Origin: Gordonia gummivorans
GTDB taxonomy: Bacteria > Actinomycetota > Actinomycetes > Mycobacteriales > Mycobacteriaceae
NCBI RefSeq assembly: GCF_022513585.1
Contig: NZ_JAKWBF010000010.1
Coordinates: forward strand, 62,001 to 126,000
DNA length: 64,000 nucleotides
Direction of reading: 5' to 3'
Shown here: in pieces, positions 1-9,292 of the stretch
Numbering within the stretch: the stretch's first letter is position 1
Layout: each line of letters starts with the position of its first letter
Program-made: the position numbers and the translations under genes
Notes under the pieces: model-generated
Told to the model about the DNA's origin: nothing
What the model saw: the letters and a program-made list of their open reading frames with translations, nothing else
Databases searched by the model: none

Positions 1-979
1 GATGGTGTCGCTCCACGCATCCGAGCCAGCCGGCCGGCGACCGCGCCAAGGCCGGAACACGCAGCCGCACATGGCGATTGCGCGCTTCGATGATGCCGCG
101 ACGCTCGGCGCCGATCAGATCGGCAATGTCGGAGCGCGCGGTGAGGGCAGCCAGCGGCAGCCAACCGTCCGCGAACTTCTCCACGACGTCCGAACACGCT
201 CCGAGCAGAGCGACGAGCTGTTGCAAGCCCGGGCCCAGGTCGGCGAGGTCGATGGTCAGACGATCCGCCAATTCGGTGGTGACGGGTGGCATCCCATCGA
301 TTCGGGCCAGACCCGACGACGTGTTCCAGGTCCCGTGCTCGGTCGCCGTGGCCACGACGGCGACGAGCCCCGTGGGCGATCCTCCGCAATAGCGCAGCAC
401 CTGCCGCACCGTGCTGCCGACCGGCGCGAGTCCCAGCGCGCTCCGGATGTACTCTGCGACGTCGTCCGCATCGATGTGCCGAAGGTCGTATCGCCGCAGA
501 TAGCCGTCCTTCCACAGGGCAGTGATCGCCGCCGGGTGTTCCGCGGGCGCCACACGCCGGCACGACAGGTAGACCGGCACCACGTGATGCACCACCAGCG
601 AGAGGACCACCAGCGCACATTCCGCATCGAGCAAGTCCACGTCGTCGATGAACACGGCGGCCGCCGAACGGCCGGCCAGCGCGGTCCGCACGGCGGCCTC
701 GGTTGCAGGCGCGTCGTCGATCATCGAACCGAAGACACCGGTGGTCGTCCGGGCCACCCCGGTCAGCCACATCGCGTCACCGGCGTATGCGTCGTGCAGC
801 GCACGCAAGGCAGTCGTACGGCCGCTGCCGGCATCACCGACGATGACACATCCCTCGGTGCAATCGGCCATGTTCACACCGGCTCGTCGGAGTGCCTGGC
901 GGCCGGTCAGTTCGTTGCCATCGCGGCCCTCGGGCCGTGCTGGGGTGCGATCGGACCCTGAGTCCACCGCAACCGACAT
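1..979 (-). CDS. P-loop NTPase regulator, LuxR/STAND type (partial)
   Basis: The minus frame stays open from an ATG at 979 to the window edge, giving 326 residues with no stop; the C-terminus is missing. A Walker A loop (GDAGSGRT, residues 48-55) and a Walker B strand (VFIDDVD, about 109-115) mark it as a signal-transduction NTPase. Later segments such as RRYDLRHIDADDVAEYI (about 182-198) resemble the sensor part of MalT/LuxR-type STAND ATPases. In that family a LuxR helix-turn-helix would follow at the C-terminus, which lies outside the window, so the transcription-factor role is inferred. It sits 94 bp after the hydrolase stop, on the same strand. The start is chosen because upstream sequence lacks coding character. 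Confidence 0.75.
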   Translation of the reverse strand, partial: MSVAVDSGSDRTPARPEGRDGNELTGRQALRRAGVNMADCTEGCVIVGDAGSGRTTALRALHDAYAGDAMWLTGVARTTTGVFGSMIDDAPATEAAVRTALAGRSAAAVFIDDVDLLDAECALVVLSLVVHHVVPVYLSCRRVAPAEHPAAITALWKDGYLRRYDLRHIDADDVAEYIRSALGLAPVGSTVRQVLRYCGGSPTGLVAVVATATEHGTWNTSSGLARIDGMPPVTTELADRLTIDLADLGPGLQQLVALLGACSDVVEKFADGWLPLAALTARSDIADLIGAERRGIIEARNRHVRLRVPALARSPAGWLGCVERHH

Positions 980-1073
980 ATCGCCGAATTCTGCCACCGC
1001 GCGAGCATGTCTGTTTGCATATCGTGGATGTCCGATTTGATACTCAACTGTTCGGACGACACACGTTCCGCCC

Positions 1074-1946
1074 TCACGCCCCCGGCCATACCTCGTCGAC
1101 GATCCCGGCTACCTCGTCGGGCTTCTCCAGGACCAGGAAATGCCGCGCCTCGACGGTCCTAAGCCGACCACCGACGACGTCGGCGTACCGACGCTGCTTG
1201 GCCCGCCAGAACCGTTGCCAGGCGGGCATTCCCGACAGCGCCGCGACCACGATCACCGGCACCGCGGGCATCGGCCGGGTTCGTCGCAGCCGACGCAGCG
1301 ACGCGTTGATGGTCGGGAACGCGGCGTTCTCGACGAGCGTGGCCAGCACAAACCCGGCGCTGCCGAAGAAGTGGTCGCCCCAGAAGTGCTGGTTCGCGTC
1401 GAAACCCTCCGGCGGCGCGGGCAGCACCTTGGTGCGCAGCCGTCCCCGACCGCGAATCCGTATCCGGGTCCGGTCCCCGACCGCCCGCACCGCAGACATC
1501 GCCCGGTGCGCATTGCCCACCCGGAATCGCGCAGGCACCAGACGCCACGGAACCAGCACATACGATCCGTCGAGGATCACCACTCCGGCCGTGTTCGACG
1601 GGTGCGCGCGCGCGAAACCCTCCACGTAGAGCGACGCCATCGAGTGGCCGACCAGGGTGACCGGCGCCGTCACACCGAGCGATGCGAGCACCTCACTCAT
1701 GCGGGAGATCTCGGCATCCAGCGTCGGCACCCGACCACGTCGCACCGAATCCGACAGACCGTAGCCGGGCCGGTCGTAGCGGATCACCCGCCACCCGCGG
1801 ATCACCAGGCGGGTGGCGAGCGGGTCGAGGTCGAACCAGTTGCTGCCGAGCGCGGCCATCAACAGGAGTGGCGCACCCGACCCCTCGTCGACCACGTGCA
1901 GCCGATCGCCGTCCACGGTGACAAAACGGCCCGGGGGTTCAGGCAT
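1074..1946 (-). CDS. alpha/beta-fold hydrolase
   Basis: A 290-residue protein with the canonical alpha/beta-hydrolase layout: the oxyanion-side strand region near APLLLMAALGSNW, YDRPGYGLSD before the elbow, and the nucleophile elbow GHSMAS with Ser102. His269 in VEARHFLV is the likely catalytic base; the acid residue is not clear. No signal peptide is visible, so it is probably cytoplasmic. Its ATG begins 9 bp after the lysX stop, so the two are probably co-transcribed. The substrate cannot be read from the sequence; epoxide hydrolases, haloperoxidase-like enzymes and esterases share this fold. Confidence 0.85.
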   Translation of the reverse strand: MPEPPGRFVTVDGDRLHVVDEGSGAPLLLMAALGSNWFDLDPLATRLVIRGWRVIRYDRPGYGLSDSVRRGRVPTLDAEISRMSEVLASLGVTAPVTLVGHSMASLYVEGFARAHPSNTAGVVILDGSYVLVPWRLVPARFRVGNAHRAMSAVRAVGDRTRIRIRGRGRLRTKVLPAPPEGFDANQHFWGDHFFGSAGFVLATLVENAAFPTINASLRRLRRTRPMPAVPVIVVAALSGMPAWQRFWRAKQRRYADVVGGRLRTVEARHFLVLEKPDEVAGIVDEVWPGA

Positions 1947-1955
1947 CGGCGTGAC

Positions 1956-4900
1956 TCACGAATCGGCAGGTTTGACCATCGGGAAGGCCAGCGACTCGCG
2001 GATGGACTGCCCGGTGATGAGCATGACGACGCGGTCCACGCCGACGCCGAGTCCGCCGGTGGGTGGCATCGCATACTCCAGGGCGGCCAGGAAGTCCTCG
2101 TCGAGTTCCATCGCCTCCGGATCGCCGTCGGCGGCCAGAATCGACTGCGCGGTAAGCCGTTTGCGCTGTTCGACAGGGTCGGTTAGCTCGGTATAGGCGG
2201 TCCCCAGTTCGACGCCCCACGCGACGAGGTCCCAGCGCTCGGCCACGCCCGGCTTGCTGCGGTGCGCCCGGGTCAGCGGCGACGTCGAGGTCGGGAAGTC
2301 GGTGTAGAAGGTCGGGAACGTGGTGCGATCCTCGCCCAGGTGCTCATAGAGCTCCAGAACCACTTGCCCCGCATCCCAATCCGTGCGGTGCGCGATGTCG
2401 AGGCGGTCACAGATCGCCCGCAACTCCTCCACCGGGGTCTCCGGCGTGATCTCCACACCGGCGCCCTCCGACACCACCTCGTGCACTGTGCGCACCGGCC
2501 ACGGCCCGGAGATGTCCACGCGGGTCTCGTTGCCGTCCTCGTCGGTCCGCACGATCACCGGTTCTCCGTAGGCCGCAGTCGCAGCGTGCTGGATCATCTC
2601 GCGGGTGAGGTCGAGCATCTTCAGGTAATCACTATGCGCCGCATAGGCTTCCAAGCTCGTGAACTCAGGGTTGTGGCTGAAGTCCACGCCCTCGTTGCGG
2701 AAGTTGCGACCGATCTCGAAGACCCGCTCGACGCCGCCGACACAGAGCCGCTTGAGGTAGAGCTCGGGCGCGATGCGGAGATATAGGTCGAGGTTGTAGG
2801 CATTGATGTGGGTCTGGAACGGTGTCGCGTTGGCGCCGCCGTGGATCTGCTGCAGGATCGGTGTCTCGACCTCGAGGAAGCCACGTTCGGCGAGGAAGTC
2901 GCGCAGTGACTTGACCACCACGCTCCGGATGGCCAACAGCTCGCGGCTGCGCTCGTTGATCGCGAGGTCCACATAGCGTTGGCGCACACGGGCTTCCGGG
3001 TCGGTCAGCCCCGACCACTTGTCCGGCAGCGGCCGCAGGCATTTGCCGTTGATCCGCCAGGCGTCGATGAGCACCGACAGCTCGCCGGACCGGCTGGCGC
3101 CCATGACACCACGGGCCTCGATGAGGTCGCCGAGGTCGACGTCTGTGCCGAAATCCGGTGTCCCCGGGATGATTCTGGACTCCTCGACCAGAATCTGCAC
3201 CTGTCCCGACCAGTCGTGCACGTCGGCGAAGGTCACCTTGCCGAAGTCGCGGAGCCGGGTCACGCGGCCGGCGATGGTGACCTGTGTGCCCTCCGGTTCG
3301 GCGATCGCCTGCGCGATGGTGTGCGTCGGCGCGTCGGCCGGCGGGTACGGGTCGAATCCCTCCTCGACCAACCGCTCGAGCTTGGCCAATCGGACACGCA
3401 CCTGCTCGGGCCGATGCACCTCGACCGACGTCCGATCCTCCTCGGCGGCGAGTTCGGCAATCAGTGCCGGTGCGTCCACGCCGGCCGGGATCGCGGACCG
3501 TCCCTCGGTGTAGTGACGCCTGCGACCGAACCGGGGAAGCGTGACGAAGCCTTCGGTGACGATCGTCGCCAACCCCACGCGGGGCAGGATGCGGTTGTCC
3601 TCGAAGCACAGATACCGCGGTTCCCAGTCGGGCAGATACTTCGCGTTGGACTTGTAGAGCGACTCCATCTGGAAGAACTTCGAGCCGAACATCAACACGG
3701 AATACCCGAGACGCATGACGGGTCCGGCGCCGATCTGCGGGCCCTGCTCGAAGAAGGCGCGGAAGGTCGCGAAGTTCAGCGAGATCTCGGTGATGCCGAA
3801 TTGCTCTGAGCTACGGCACAACTCGGTGACCATCGTCTCGACGACGCCGTTGATCCCGCCGCGATCGCGACGCATCACGTCCAGCGAGACGCCGCGTCGG
3901 CCCCACGGGACAAACGACAGCATGCCGATGACCTTCTCGTCGGCGGTGCCCTCGTGCTCGACCGCCTCGACGAGCAGGCAGTCGTCGTCGGCCCGATCCC
4001 CGAGACGCCCGAGGGCCATCGCGAAGCCGCGTTCCTCGTCGGTGTCGCGCCACGCATCCGCCCGCGCCACCATCTGGGTGAGCTCCTCGTCAGACAGCTC
4101 GCTGTGCCGACGAATGCGGACCGTGACCCCGGCCCGACGGGTGCGGGTGACCGCCTGCCGCACGGCCTTCATCGCCGAACCGCTGATGCTGAATTCGCGG
4201 GTGTGCAGGATCGCCTCGTCGCCGATGTTGAGCGAGCCGAACCCGGCCGCGTCGAAGGCGGCCGCGCCCCGGGAACTCGACCCCATCGCGGCGGGATGCC
4301 AGCCGTAACGCTCACACAGAGTGAGGAATTCTTCGATCGCCTCCGGCCACGACTCCGGGTCGCCGACCGGGTCGCCACCGACCAGTCCGACGCCGACTTC
4401 GACGCGGTAGGTGAGGGCCGCACGCCCGTCGGGTGAGAACACCACCGCCTTGTCGCGGCGGGTGGAGAAGTAGGCGAGCGAGTCGTCGTCGTTGAACCGG
4501 GTGATCAGGGCACGGATCAGCTTCTCGTCGTCGTTGGTCATCAGCGATTGCAGCCGCTGCGATCGGAACAGGACGGTCGCGGCGAAGATCAGCGCCAACG
4601 CACCCAGAAGGCCGAGCAGGCTGTCGATGAACACGTGGGTGTGGTGTTCGTCGAAGGTGCGGTCGTCGATCGAGCCGAACGTGACGACCCGGTTGAAGGC
4701 GTACGGCAACCGCTCGCCGCGTTCGAGAGAACCGGGCCACGCCCACACCAGCGCCCATCCGATGAGGGTCGCGAGAGCCAGGCCTGCCACGAGTGCGCCG
4801 AGGGCGCGCAGGATCGCGCCGCGTCGGACGCGTGTGTAGAACTGCCGATAGGTGACGATCAGGAAGATCAGCGCTGCTGCGTCGATGGCCAGACCGATGC

Positions 4901-5372
4901 CGATCTCGATGCGTTCGGCGCGGTCGACGCCGAACTCGGACGCGACCGGATCGATCAGCAGGATTGCGTTGCCCGCCATGAACAAGACCAAGTAGACGGT
5001 CGAGATCCACCAGGCGATGCGCTTGCGCGACGACAACGCAACAGCCAAGAGTGCCAACACGAACGCCCACGCGAAGCTCGTGTTGGGCAGCGAGATGACG
5101 TAGTTGTCGATGAAGTCGCGCGGCACATGGATGATGTGGCGGAACAGCGGGAACAGACTCGACAGCAGCGCGATGCCGGCGATGACACCCACCACGCGGC
5201 CCGCGATCTTGGGGGCGTTGCTGCCGAAACCGCTGGGCCGCCTGATCTTTTCGAGGAGATCGAAGGACCGGCGGTCGGCTTCCGTGCTCGCCCGGACCGA
5301 TCCGGTGCGGTGGTGTGCGGGGTCGTCGGTCTCCGTCGGCGAGGGGTGTGCCGCGGGGGTCTCGATGGCCAT
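1956..5372 (-). CDS. lysX: bifunctional lysylphosphatidylglycerol synthetase/lysyl-tRNA synthetase LysX
   Basis: A 1138-residue fusion. Residues ~57-275 hold several membrane spans. Residues ~285-610 match the DUF2156 lysyl-transferase fold of MprF-type enzymes. An OB-fold anticodon-binding domain (ITIAGRV-like strand, ~690-780) and a class II LysRS core follow. Motif 2 ([14 protein letters not shown], ~890) and motif 3 (GLGVGVDR, 1107-1114) are intact. Known family role: the synthetase half charges tRNA with lysine and the membrane half moves lysine to phosphatidylglycerol, giving resistance to cationic peptides. Length is close to the mycobacterial LysX (about 1170). A divergent S4-domain gene starts 72 bp away; the downstream hydrolase is probably in the same transcript. 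Confidence 0.96.
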   Translation of the reverse strand: MAIETPAAHPSPTETDDPAHHRTGSVRASTEADRRSFDLLEKIRRPSGFGSNAPKIAGRVVGVIAGIALLSSLFPLFRHIIHVPRDFIDNYVISLPNTSFAWAFVLALLAVALSSRKRIAWWISTVYLVLFMAGNAILLIDPVASEFGVDRAERIEIGIGLAIDAAALIFLIVTYRQFYTRVRRGAILRALGALVAGLALATLIGWALVWAWPGSLERGERLPYAFNRVVTFGSIDDRTFDEHHTHVFIDSLLGLLGALALIFAATVLFRSQRLQSLMTNDDEKLIRALITRFNDDDSLAYFSTRRDKAVVFSPDGRAALTYRVEVGVGLVGGDPVGDPESWPEAIEEFLTLCERYGWHPAAMGSSSRGAAAFDAAGFGSLNIGDEAILHTREFSISGSAMKAVRQAVTRTRRAGVTVRIRRHSELSDEELTQMVARADAWRDTDEERGFAMALGRLGDRADDDCLLVEAVEHEGTADEKVIGMLSFVPWGRRGVSLDVMRRDRGGINGVVETMVTELCRSSEQFGITEISLNFATFRAFFEQGPQIGAGPVMRLGYSVLMFGSKFFQMESLYKSNAKYLPDWEPRYLCFEDNRILPRVGLATIVTEGFVTLPRFGRRRHYTEGRSAIPAGVDAPALIAELAAEEDRTSVEVHRPEQVRVRLAKLERLVEEGFDPYPPADAPTHTIAQAIAEPEGTQVTIAGRVTRLRDFGKVTFADVHDWSGQVQILVEESRIIPGTPDFGTDVDLGDLIEARGVMGASRSGELSVLIDAWRINGKCLRPLPDKWSGLTDPEARVRQRYVDLAINERSRELLAIRSVVVKSLRDFLAERGFLEVETPILQQIHGGANATPFQTHINAYNLDLYLRIAPELYLKRLCVGGVERVFEIGRNFRNEGVDFSHNPEFTSLEAYAAHSDYLKMLDLTREMIQHAATAAYGEPVIVRTDEDGNETRVDISGPWPVRTVHEVVSEGAGVEITPETPVEELRAICDRLDIAHRTDWDAGQVVLELYEHLGEDRTTFPTFYTDFPTSTSPLTRAHRSKPGVAERWDLVAWGVELGTAYTELTDPVEQRKRLTAQSILAADGDPEAMELDEDFLAALEYAMPPTGGLGVGVDRVVMLITGQSIRESLAFPMVKPADS

Positions 5373-5444
5373 TGCTCAACCGTAGTCCCCGACACCGCCA
5401 ATCCGTTCGGATCGAGACGACGATTTCGGGCAAGATCGGTGATC

Positions 5445-5684
5445 GTGGACGATGTTTTTGACAACCTCGACGACGTTCCGATTCGCGACGACGTGATCCG
5501 GCTCGGTCAATTCCTCAAACTGGCGAACTTGATCGAATCCGGCGCGGAAGCAAAAGAGGTGATCGCGGACGGGCTGGTACTCGTCAACGGCGAGGTCGAA
5601 ACTCGGCGCGGCCGCCAGCTGAACGTGGGCGACGTGGTCGAGTTCGGTGGCGGCGCGGCTCGCGTCAGCCGTGCAGACGCTTGA
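5445..5684 (+). CDS. small S4-domain RNA-binding protein
   Basis: From the GTG at 5445 the frame gives 79 residues. Residues ~18-75 form a single S4 domain: LGQFLKLANLIESG, a turn with AKEVIADGLVLVNGE and the typical VETRRGRQLNVGDVV end. Size and layout match stand-alone S4 proteins of the YbcJ/RlbA type, which bind structured RNA; no catalytic domain is attached. The open frame continues upstream into the lysX antisense, but the S4 homology begins only after 5445. The gene is divergent from lysX (72 bp), and its 3' end overlaps a small minus-strand ORF by 20 bp. Confidence 0.82.
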   Translation: MDDVFDNLDDVPIRDDVIRLGQFLKLANLIESGAEAKEVIADGLVLVNGEVETRRGRQLNVGDVVEFGGGAARVSRADA

Positions 5685-5820
5685 GCTCGGCCGGGGTGAT
5701 CAGCCGCTCGGCCTCGGCCGGGAACATGCGTGCGGTGCGGACGCGGCCTAGACGGCCTCCGCTGATCGAGCTCAACATTGAACTGCGACGGGGAGAATGA
5801 AGTGTGTCGGCGAACTTCAT
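5665..5820 (-). CDS. hypothetical 51-residue protein
   Basis: A short minus-strand ORF beginning MKFADTLHSPRRSSM and ending ITPAELKRLHG. It has an AGGGA ribosome-binding-like motif about ten bases before the ATG, and the second half has the GC-rich third positions expected of genes here. It is basic, with no membrane span or signal peptide. It is not matched to any family I recognise. It overlaps the end of the S4 gene tail to tail. Two palindromes at 5861-5875 and 5881-5901 sit 40-80 bp upstream of its start, which argues for regulated expression. It could still be chance. Confidence 0.42.
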   Translation of the reverse strand: MKFADTLHSPRRSSMLSSISGGRLGRVRTARMFPAEAERLITPAELKRLHG

Positions 5821-5860
5821 GACCAATCAATCCCTGGTTGTCTCTACACTGTTTTCGGCG

Positions 5861-5875
5861 CCGTATCTGATACGG
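5861..5875. promoter_or_regulatory. perfect palindrome, candidate operator
   Basis: CCGTATC-T-GATACGG: two 7-bp arms around one base. Its position 41 bp upstream of the 51-residue ORF suits a repressor site. No regulator gene is adjacent, so the binding protein is unknown. Confidence 0.45.
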
Positions 5876-5880
5876 CTCGT

Positions 5881-5901
5881 TTTCACTATGGCGTAGTGAA
5901 A
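5881..5901. promoter_or_regulatory. TTTCACTA-N5-TAGTGAAA inverted repeat, candidate operator
   Basis: Two perfect 8-bp arms around TGGCG. The AT-rich arms stand out from the high-GC surroundings. Length and spacing are typical of TetR/GntR-type operators; the regulator cannot be named. Confidence 0.45.
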
Positions 5902-6137
5902 CTTTGTCTCACTGTAGTCGGTCGGCTGCCAGGTTGTCTTCACCAATTCGCGTGGCCTTCGCCACCCGCCGGCTGACGACACGGGGTCGATCAACGTACC
6001 GGCTACATCGATCGTCGCACGTCAGGTGTTACCCATCGGTGTGCGACGCGCATCACATTCGCGATCGAATGACATTGGATTCTGGATGCAGAATGACTCA
6101 GTTAGACTTCGTCGACATCGATGGGATCGGGGGATTC

Positions 6138-6542
6138 ATGAAACTCACTGCAGTACGACTGTGCGCTACGGCAGCGGCGGTTGCTTCCATCGCGGGTGGC
6201 CTGACGCTCGCCGAACCGGCAGCGGCGTCGGCCTACCCGAAGTCGGGTTCGTGCGACACGCACGGAAGCAAGGGGCGCAGCCTCGACTGCGACTGGCAAG
6301 TCCAGGACTACAACGTCTATGTGACGATCACCAACACCTCGTCGGTGAGCTCGATCCGCTGCGACGTCGAAGGCATCTCCCTCGAGAAGAAGTCGATCGA
6401 TCTGCGGCCACGCGCCAAGGGCACCGTCGTGATGAAGCGCGACCCGGAGTGGACGCGGTGGTACGACGTCGACTGCAAGAGCTTCACCGACCAGCGCGAG
6501 CGCATCGAGCAGACCAGCAGCTTCGCAGTCCGGGGCGACTGA
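6138..6542 (+). CDS. secreted four-cysteine protein, single domain
   Basis: A 134-residue protein. The N-terminus (MKLTAVRLCATAAAVASIAGG) is a signal peptide with a likely cut after AAASA near residue 32. The mature part is one ~95-residue domain with four cysteines: C at SGSCD, CDW, IRCDVEG and VDCKS, plus YVTITN and VMKRDP. It aligns residue for residue with both halves of the next protein (6609), sharing the C-x-W, VTITN-x-S, RC-x2-(D/E)G, RDP and DC landmarks. Function is unknown; a disulphide-bonded beta-sandwich is a guess. The ATG at 6138 follows a GGGGGA ribosome-binding site. Confidence 0.75.
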   Translation: MKLTAVRLCATAAAVASIAGGLTLAEPAAASAYPKSGSCDTHGSKGRSLDCDWQVQDYNVYVTITNTSSVSSIRCDVEGISLEKKSIDLRPRAKGTVVMKRDPEWTRWYDVDCKSFTDQRERIEQTSSFAVRGD

Positions 6543-6608
6543 GTCCAGTTCGGGACATGTCCGACGCTCAGCCGGCTTTACACAACCCATCACGATCGGG
6601 GGAACGAG

Positions 6609-7313
6609 ATGAAGGGCAACGCAGCACGACTATGCGCCACTGCGGTGGCGGTGGCGGCCGTCGTCGGCGGTGTCACGTTTGCCGCGCCGGCCGAGGCCGC
6701 GACCAGCGGTTTGTGCAACTTGTCGGGCACTGAGAACATCTTCGGGCGCCAGATCTGGTGCAAGTGGTCAACGGGCGGCAAGTACGTTTCGATCACACTC
6801 TCGAACGCGTCGAAGAGCAAACTTCGCTGCACCATCGACGGGTCTGAGTCGTCTGCCAAGACATACGATCTGTTCTCCGGCTCAGTGAACGATTACTCGG
6901 TGGAGCGCGACCCCGACAGTTCCACTCGGGTCGACATCGACTGCACGAGTTTGCCCGGTGAGTCGCAGCAGATACATCAGAAGGGCAGCTTCTCCGCCGA
7001 CCCACCTGCCGACCAGACAGGTGGGTGCTCGCTGTCCGGAACCGGCTCCAGGATCGGCTGCTCTTGGAAGGCCGACGCGACCACGATCAACGTCACCATC
7101 ACGAACAATTCGAAGAGCCGGATTGACTGCAAGATCGACGGCTCGGAATCCTCCGCACAGAACTACACGTGGAAGCTCGGCCAGTCGGGCTACGTCGGGG
7201 TGAAGCGCGACGCCGACCGCACCACCACGGTGTCGATCGACTGCAAGAACTACTCTGGCGAGCCCGAGCAGGTTCAGAAGACGGGCAGCTTCTCGGTCGC
7301 CCGGGCCTCGTGA
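6609..7313 (+). CDS. secreted protein with two tandem four-cysteine domains
   Basis: A 234-residue protein with a signal peptide almost identical to its neighbour at 6138 (RLCATAVAVAAVVGG, cut near PAEAA). Two homologous domains follow, about 33-130 and 138-234. Each has four cysteines, a C-x-W, an ITLSN or VTITN strand, a CTIDGSESSA or CKIDGSESSA signature, a V-x-RD turn and an IDC, and ends QKGSF or QKTGSF. Each half resembles the single domain upstream, so the gene pair arose by gene plus domain duplication. Both genes share the leader GATCGGGGGA before the ATG. No known family is recognised. A repeat element follows immediately downstream. Confidence 0.78.
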   Translation: MKGNAARLCATAVAVAAVVGGVTFAAPAEAATSGLCNLSGTENIFGRQIWCKWSTGGKYVSITLSNASKSKLRCTIDGSESSAKTYDLFSGSVNDYSVERDPDSSTRVDIDCTSLPGESQQIHQKGSFSADPPADQTGGCSLSGTGSRIGCSWKADATTINVTITNNSKSRIDCKIDGSESSAQNYTWKLGQSGYVGVKRDADRTTTVSIDCKNYSGEPEQVQKTGSFSVARAS

Positions 7314-7357
7314 GACGCCTTCGGATCAGACCCAACTCCGGCCTGATCCGGCCCACA

Positions 7358-7500
7358 GAAAGTAGGGGAAGAAACTCGTCCCCTACTCTTGGAGTCCTCC
7401 CCGCGAATTTTCTAGGGGACGACTACGAACCCCGGGGAAGAAGTTCTTCCCCTAGATTTTGCGGGCACGACGCGGGCCCATTTCCGCAGGTCAGCGGGAT
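7358..7500 (+). repeat. R1 double-hairpin repeat, copy 1
   Basis: Starts AGTAGGGGAAGAAACTCGTC and ends near TTTGCGGGCA plus TTTCCGCAGGTCAGCGGGAT. Two hairpin arms of the type GGGGAAGAA/TTCTTCCCC flank a centre with TTGGAGTCCTCCCC. It lies between convergent genes (secreted protein and cutinase) and fills the whole gap, which suits a bidirectional transcript end. Other copies are at 9293, 39197, 51340 and 60150. Confidence 0.85.
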
Positions 7501-7518
7501 TCTTACCGACTCCCCGGA

Positions 7519-8409
7519 TCAGGCCAGCCCCGCCAGGAACTGGTGCGCCCACTGGACTGCGGTGACGCCGGGCTTCACCTGGAAGGTGCGGTAGCTGCCG
7601 TGCGCTCCGGACTGCAGGAAGTTGTCGAAGGAGATGATCTGTTCCCGGGCTCGCTTGTTGCTGAGCTCGCCGACGATCTTGCCCGGCCCACCGAGGGTGA
7701 GCAGTTCGGCGACGATTGCTCCTGCCTCGGCCTGATACTGCAGGATCTGGCTGGGCGTCGGGTTGCTGGTCTCGGCCAGGTACCCGACGATGCGTGTCAG
7801 ATACCAGTCGCGCGGAACGTTGCAGTAAATATCCTTGGGTTCACAGATGGTGAAGGCGCGCGGCAGCACCCAGCCCATGCCGTCGAGCCGCGGGCCGCCG
7901 CTGCCCTCCCCGCGCACCGGTGGGCCGACGAGATTGTCCTTGCGGGAGCGGCGCGGATCGGAGATCAGCACCACCCCGGCGACCTGACCTGGTCGGATCT
8001 CGGCGCGACCGGTGCCGATCTCCGACGCCACGTCACCCGCGGCGTCGGCGCCCTGGCTGTAACCGGTCAGCGCAATCCTGGTGCCCGGACAACGACGCAG
8101 CATGCTCAGGGCCAGGCCCTTGGTGTTGGCCACGGCCTGCGCCTTGGACTTGCCGTAGATCGCTCGCTCCCACGGGAACGCCGTGGCGTCGTAGCCGACG
8201 AACGACACCTTGGTGTCGGCTCCGAGCCCACTCGTGATCTCCGCCATGATGCCGGGACTGGCGCCGTTGGCCCAGGTCCCCGGAATGGCGAGCACGTAGA
8301 TCTTGGGGCAGCCCGCCGGTGCGGCGGTCGCGGTCGGCATAACCGACACCGCTACCCCGGCAACCAGCGACAACACCGCGAAACAGGCGGCGACGATTCT
8401 CTTCGACAT
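7519..8409 (-). CDS. secreted cutinase-family esterase
   Basis: A 296-residue protein with a signal peptide (MSKRIVAACFAVLSLVAGVA, cut after TATAA at ~30). The cutinase triad is complete: Ser118 in GYSQG, Asp193 in EPKDIYC, and His270 in SGAHGSY. Cys34, Cys107, Cys189 and Cys196 allow the usual two disulphides. Actinobacterial cutinase-like proteins hydrolyse ester bonds of lipids and polyesters outside the cell. The C-terminal ~90 residues (WYLTRIVGYL onwards) extend past the minimal fold. A GTG nine bases upstream is an alternative start; the ATG at 8409 fits the signal peptide best. It is divergent from the SRPBCC gene. Confidence 0.9.
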   Translation of the reverse strand: MSKRIVAACFAVLSLVAGVAVSVMPTATAAPAGCPKIYVLAIPGTWANGASPGIMAEITSGLGADTKVSFVGYDATAFPWERAIYGKSKAQAVANTKGLALSMLRRCPGTRIALTGYSQGADAAGDVASEIGTGRAEIRPGQVAGVVLISDPRRSRKDNLVGPPVRGEGSGGPRLDGMGWVLPRAFTICEPKDIYCNVPRDWYLTRIVGYLAETSNPTPSQILQYQAEAGAIVAELLTLGGPGKIVGELSNKRAREQIISFDNFLQSGAHGSYRTFQVKPGVTAVQWAHQFLAGLA

Positions 8410-8560
8410 GCGGTTCACCCTCCGGCCGGCACGTGGCTGTAGTGCTCGGCGTTGCATATCGGCGAGTCTAGGACGCCGAGGCGGGTCACGAAACCCGGCA
8501 TCCGATCCGGCGACGGCGACGAATACACCTGGGAAAGCGACTCCAAGCCGAAAGGAAAGC

Positions 8561-9001
8561 ATGGTCGACGTCAGCCGCTCATTCACCGTCGAACGTCCAC
8601 TCGCCGAGGTGGCCGCCTACTTGCGGGATTTCGCCAACGCGGTGGATTGGGATCCGGGCACGCAGTCGTGTGAACAGATCGGAACAGATCCGATCAGCCG
8701 CGGCACCAAGTGGCACAACGAGTCGCGGCTGTTCGGCATCTCGACAACCCTTGTCTACGAACTCACCCGCGACGACACCGACCACATCGTGTTCACCGGC
8801 ACCAACAAGACCGCCACAAGCACCGAGGACCTCTCCCTGGTCAGCGTCGACGACAGGCACACCGAGGTCACCTACCACGCGCACGTCGACTTCAACGGGC
8901 TTGCGCGCCTCGCCGACCCGCTCGCGCAGCTCGGGTTCAACCGGCTGGCGCAGACGGTGCCGCCGCAGATGACGCGTGCGATCGAAAAGGCCACTCAGTG
9001 A
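8561..9001 (+). CDS. SRPBCC (polyketide cyclase/START-like) family protein
   Basis: A 146-residue cytoplasmic protein with the helix-grip layout: VSRSFTVERPLAEVAAYLRDF, then VDWDPGTQSCEQI, a central beta-sheet (TKWHNESRLF, TTLVYELTRDD, HIVFTGTN) and a long C-terminal helix. Family members bind hydrophobic ligands or act as cyclase/dehydrase relatives; the ligand here cannot be told. An AAAGGAAAGC ribosome-binding site directly precedes the ATG. It is transcribed away from the cutinase gene with 151 bp between starts. Confidence 0.85.
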   Translation: MVDVSRSFTVERPLAEVAAYLRDFANAVDWDPGTQSCEQIGTDPISRGTKWHNESRLFGISTTLVYELTRDDTDHIVFTGTNKTATSTEDLSLVSVDDRHTEVTYHAHVDFNGLARLADPLAQLGFNRLAQTVPPQMTRAIEKATQ

Positions 9002-9146
9002 TCTCGATCTGCAGCCGAACTCCGCTGCCTGAGGCGCGACGAGCGCTGGCGAGGAGCCTCGGAGGCCCGGCGACCGTCACTATCTGGTCGACCAATTAAC
9101 TTGTCTCACTGTGCGCTTCGATGCTCGCGTAGCTAGCGCTTGCCGC

Positions 9147-9290
9147 CAGAAACCGCAGGTGCGGCCAGAAACCGCTGGTGCGCCTCGGGTTTCTGACCAG
9201 ACACGCAGTTTCTGAAATCGCGACACGCCGACCACGCGCCTCGGAGGACGGCGAAGCCGCCCTCGCGGTCAACCATCACAGAGGTCCCCG
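9147..9290 (+). repeat. R2 repeat, copy 1 (CAGAAACCGC module)
   Basis: Contains CAGAAACCGC or its complement GGTTTCTG several times, then ACACGCCGACCACGCGCCTC, GGAGGACGGCGAAGCCGCC and GCGGTCAACC. The same order is found in reverse complement at 60352-60517. In both places it is joined to an R1 element at the same end, so R2+R1 behave as one composite repeat of about 290 bp. Confidence 0.8.
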
Positions 9291-9292
9291 CC

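Larger units (their letters stand above)
5821..6137. promoter_or_regulatory. 317-bp intergenic region between divergent starts, with two dyads
   Basis: No gene is visible. The region separates the minus-strand 51-residue ORF from the secreted protein at 6138. It carries a perfect 7-bp palindrome CCGTATC-T-GATACGG at 5861-5875 and, six bases later, TTTCACTA-N5-TAGTGAAA at 5881-5901. Neither is followed by a T-run, so they look like operators rather than terminators. The rest (5902-6120) shows nothing recognisable. Confidence 0.55.

Noticed and set aside
2-961. A 319-codon plus-strand open frame at the window start
   Set aside because: It is antisense to the minus-strand NTPase gene, which has intact Walker A and B motifs; the plus frame is Arg/Gln/His-rich noise.
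5881-5901. Intrinsic terminator
   Set aside because: The stem is short and AT-rich with no following T-run, and it lies upstream of both neighbouring starts, not after a gene.
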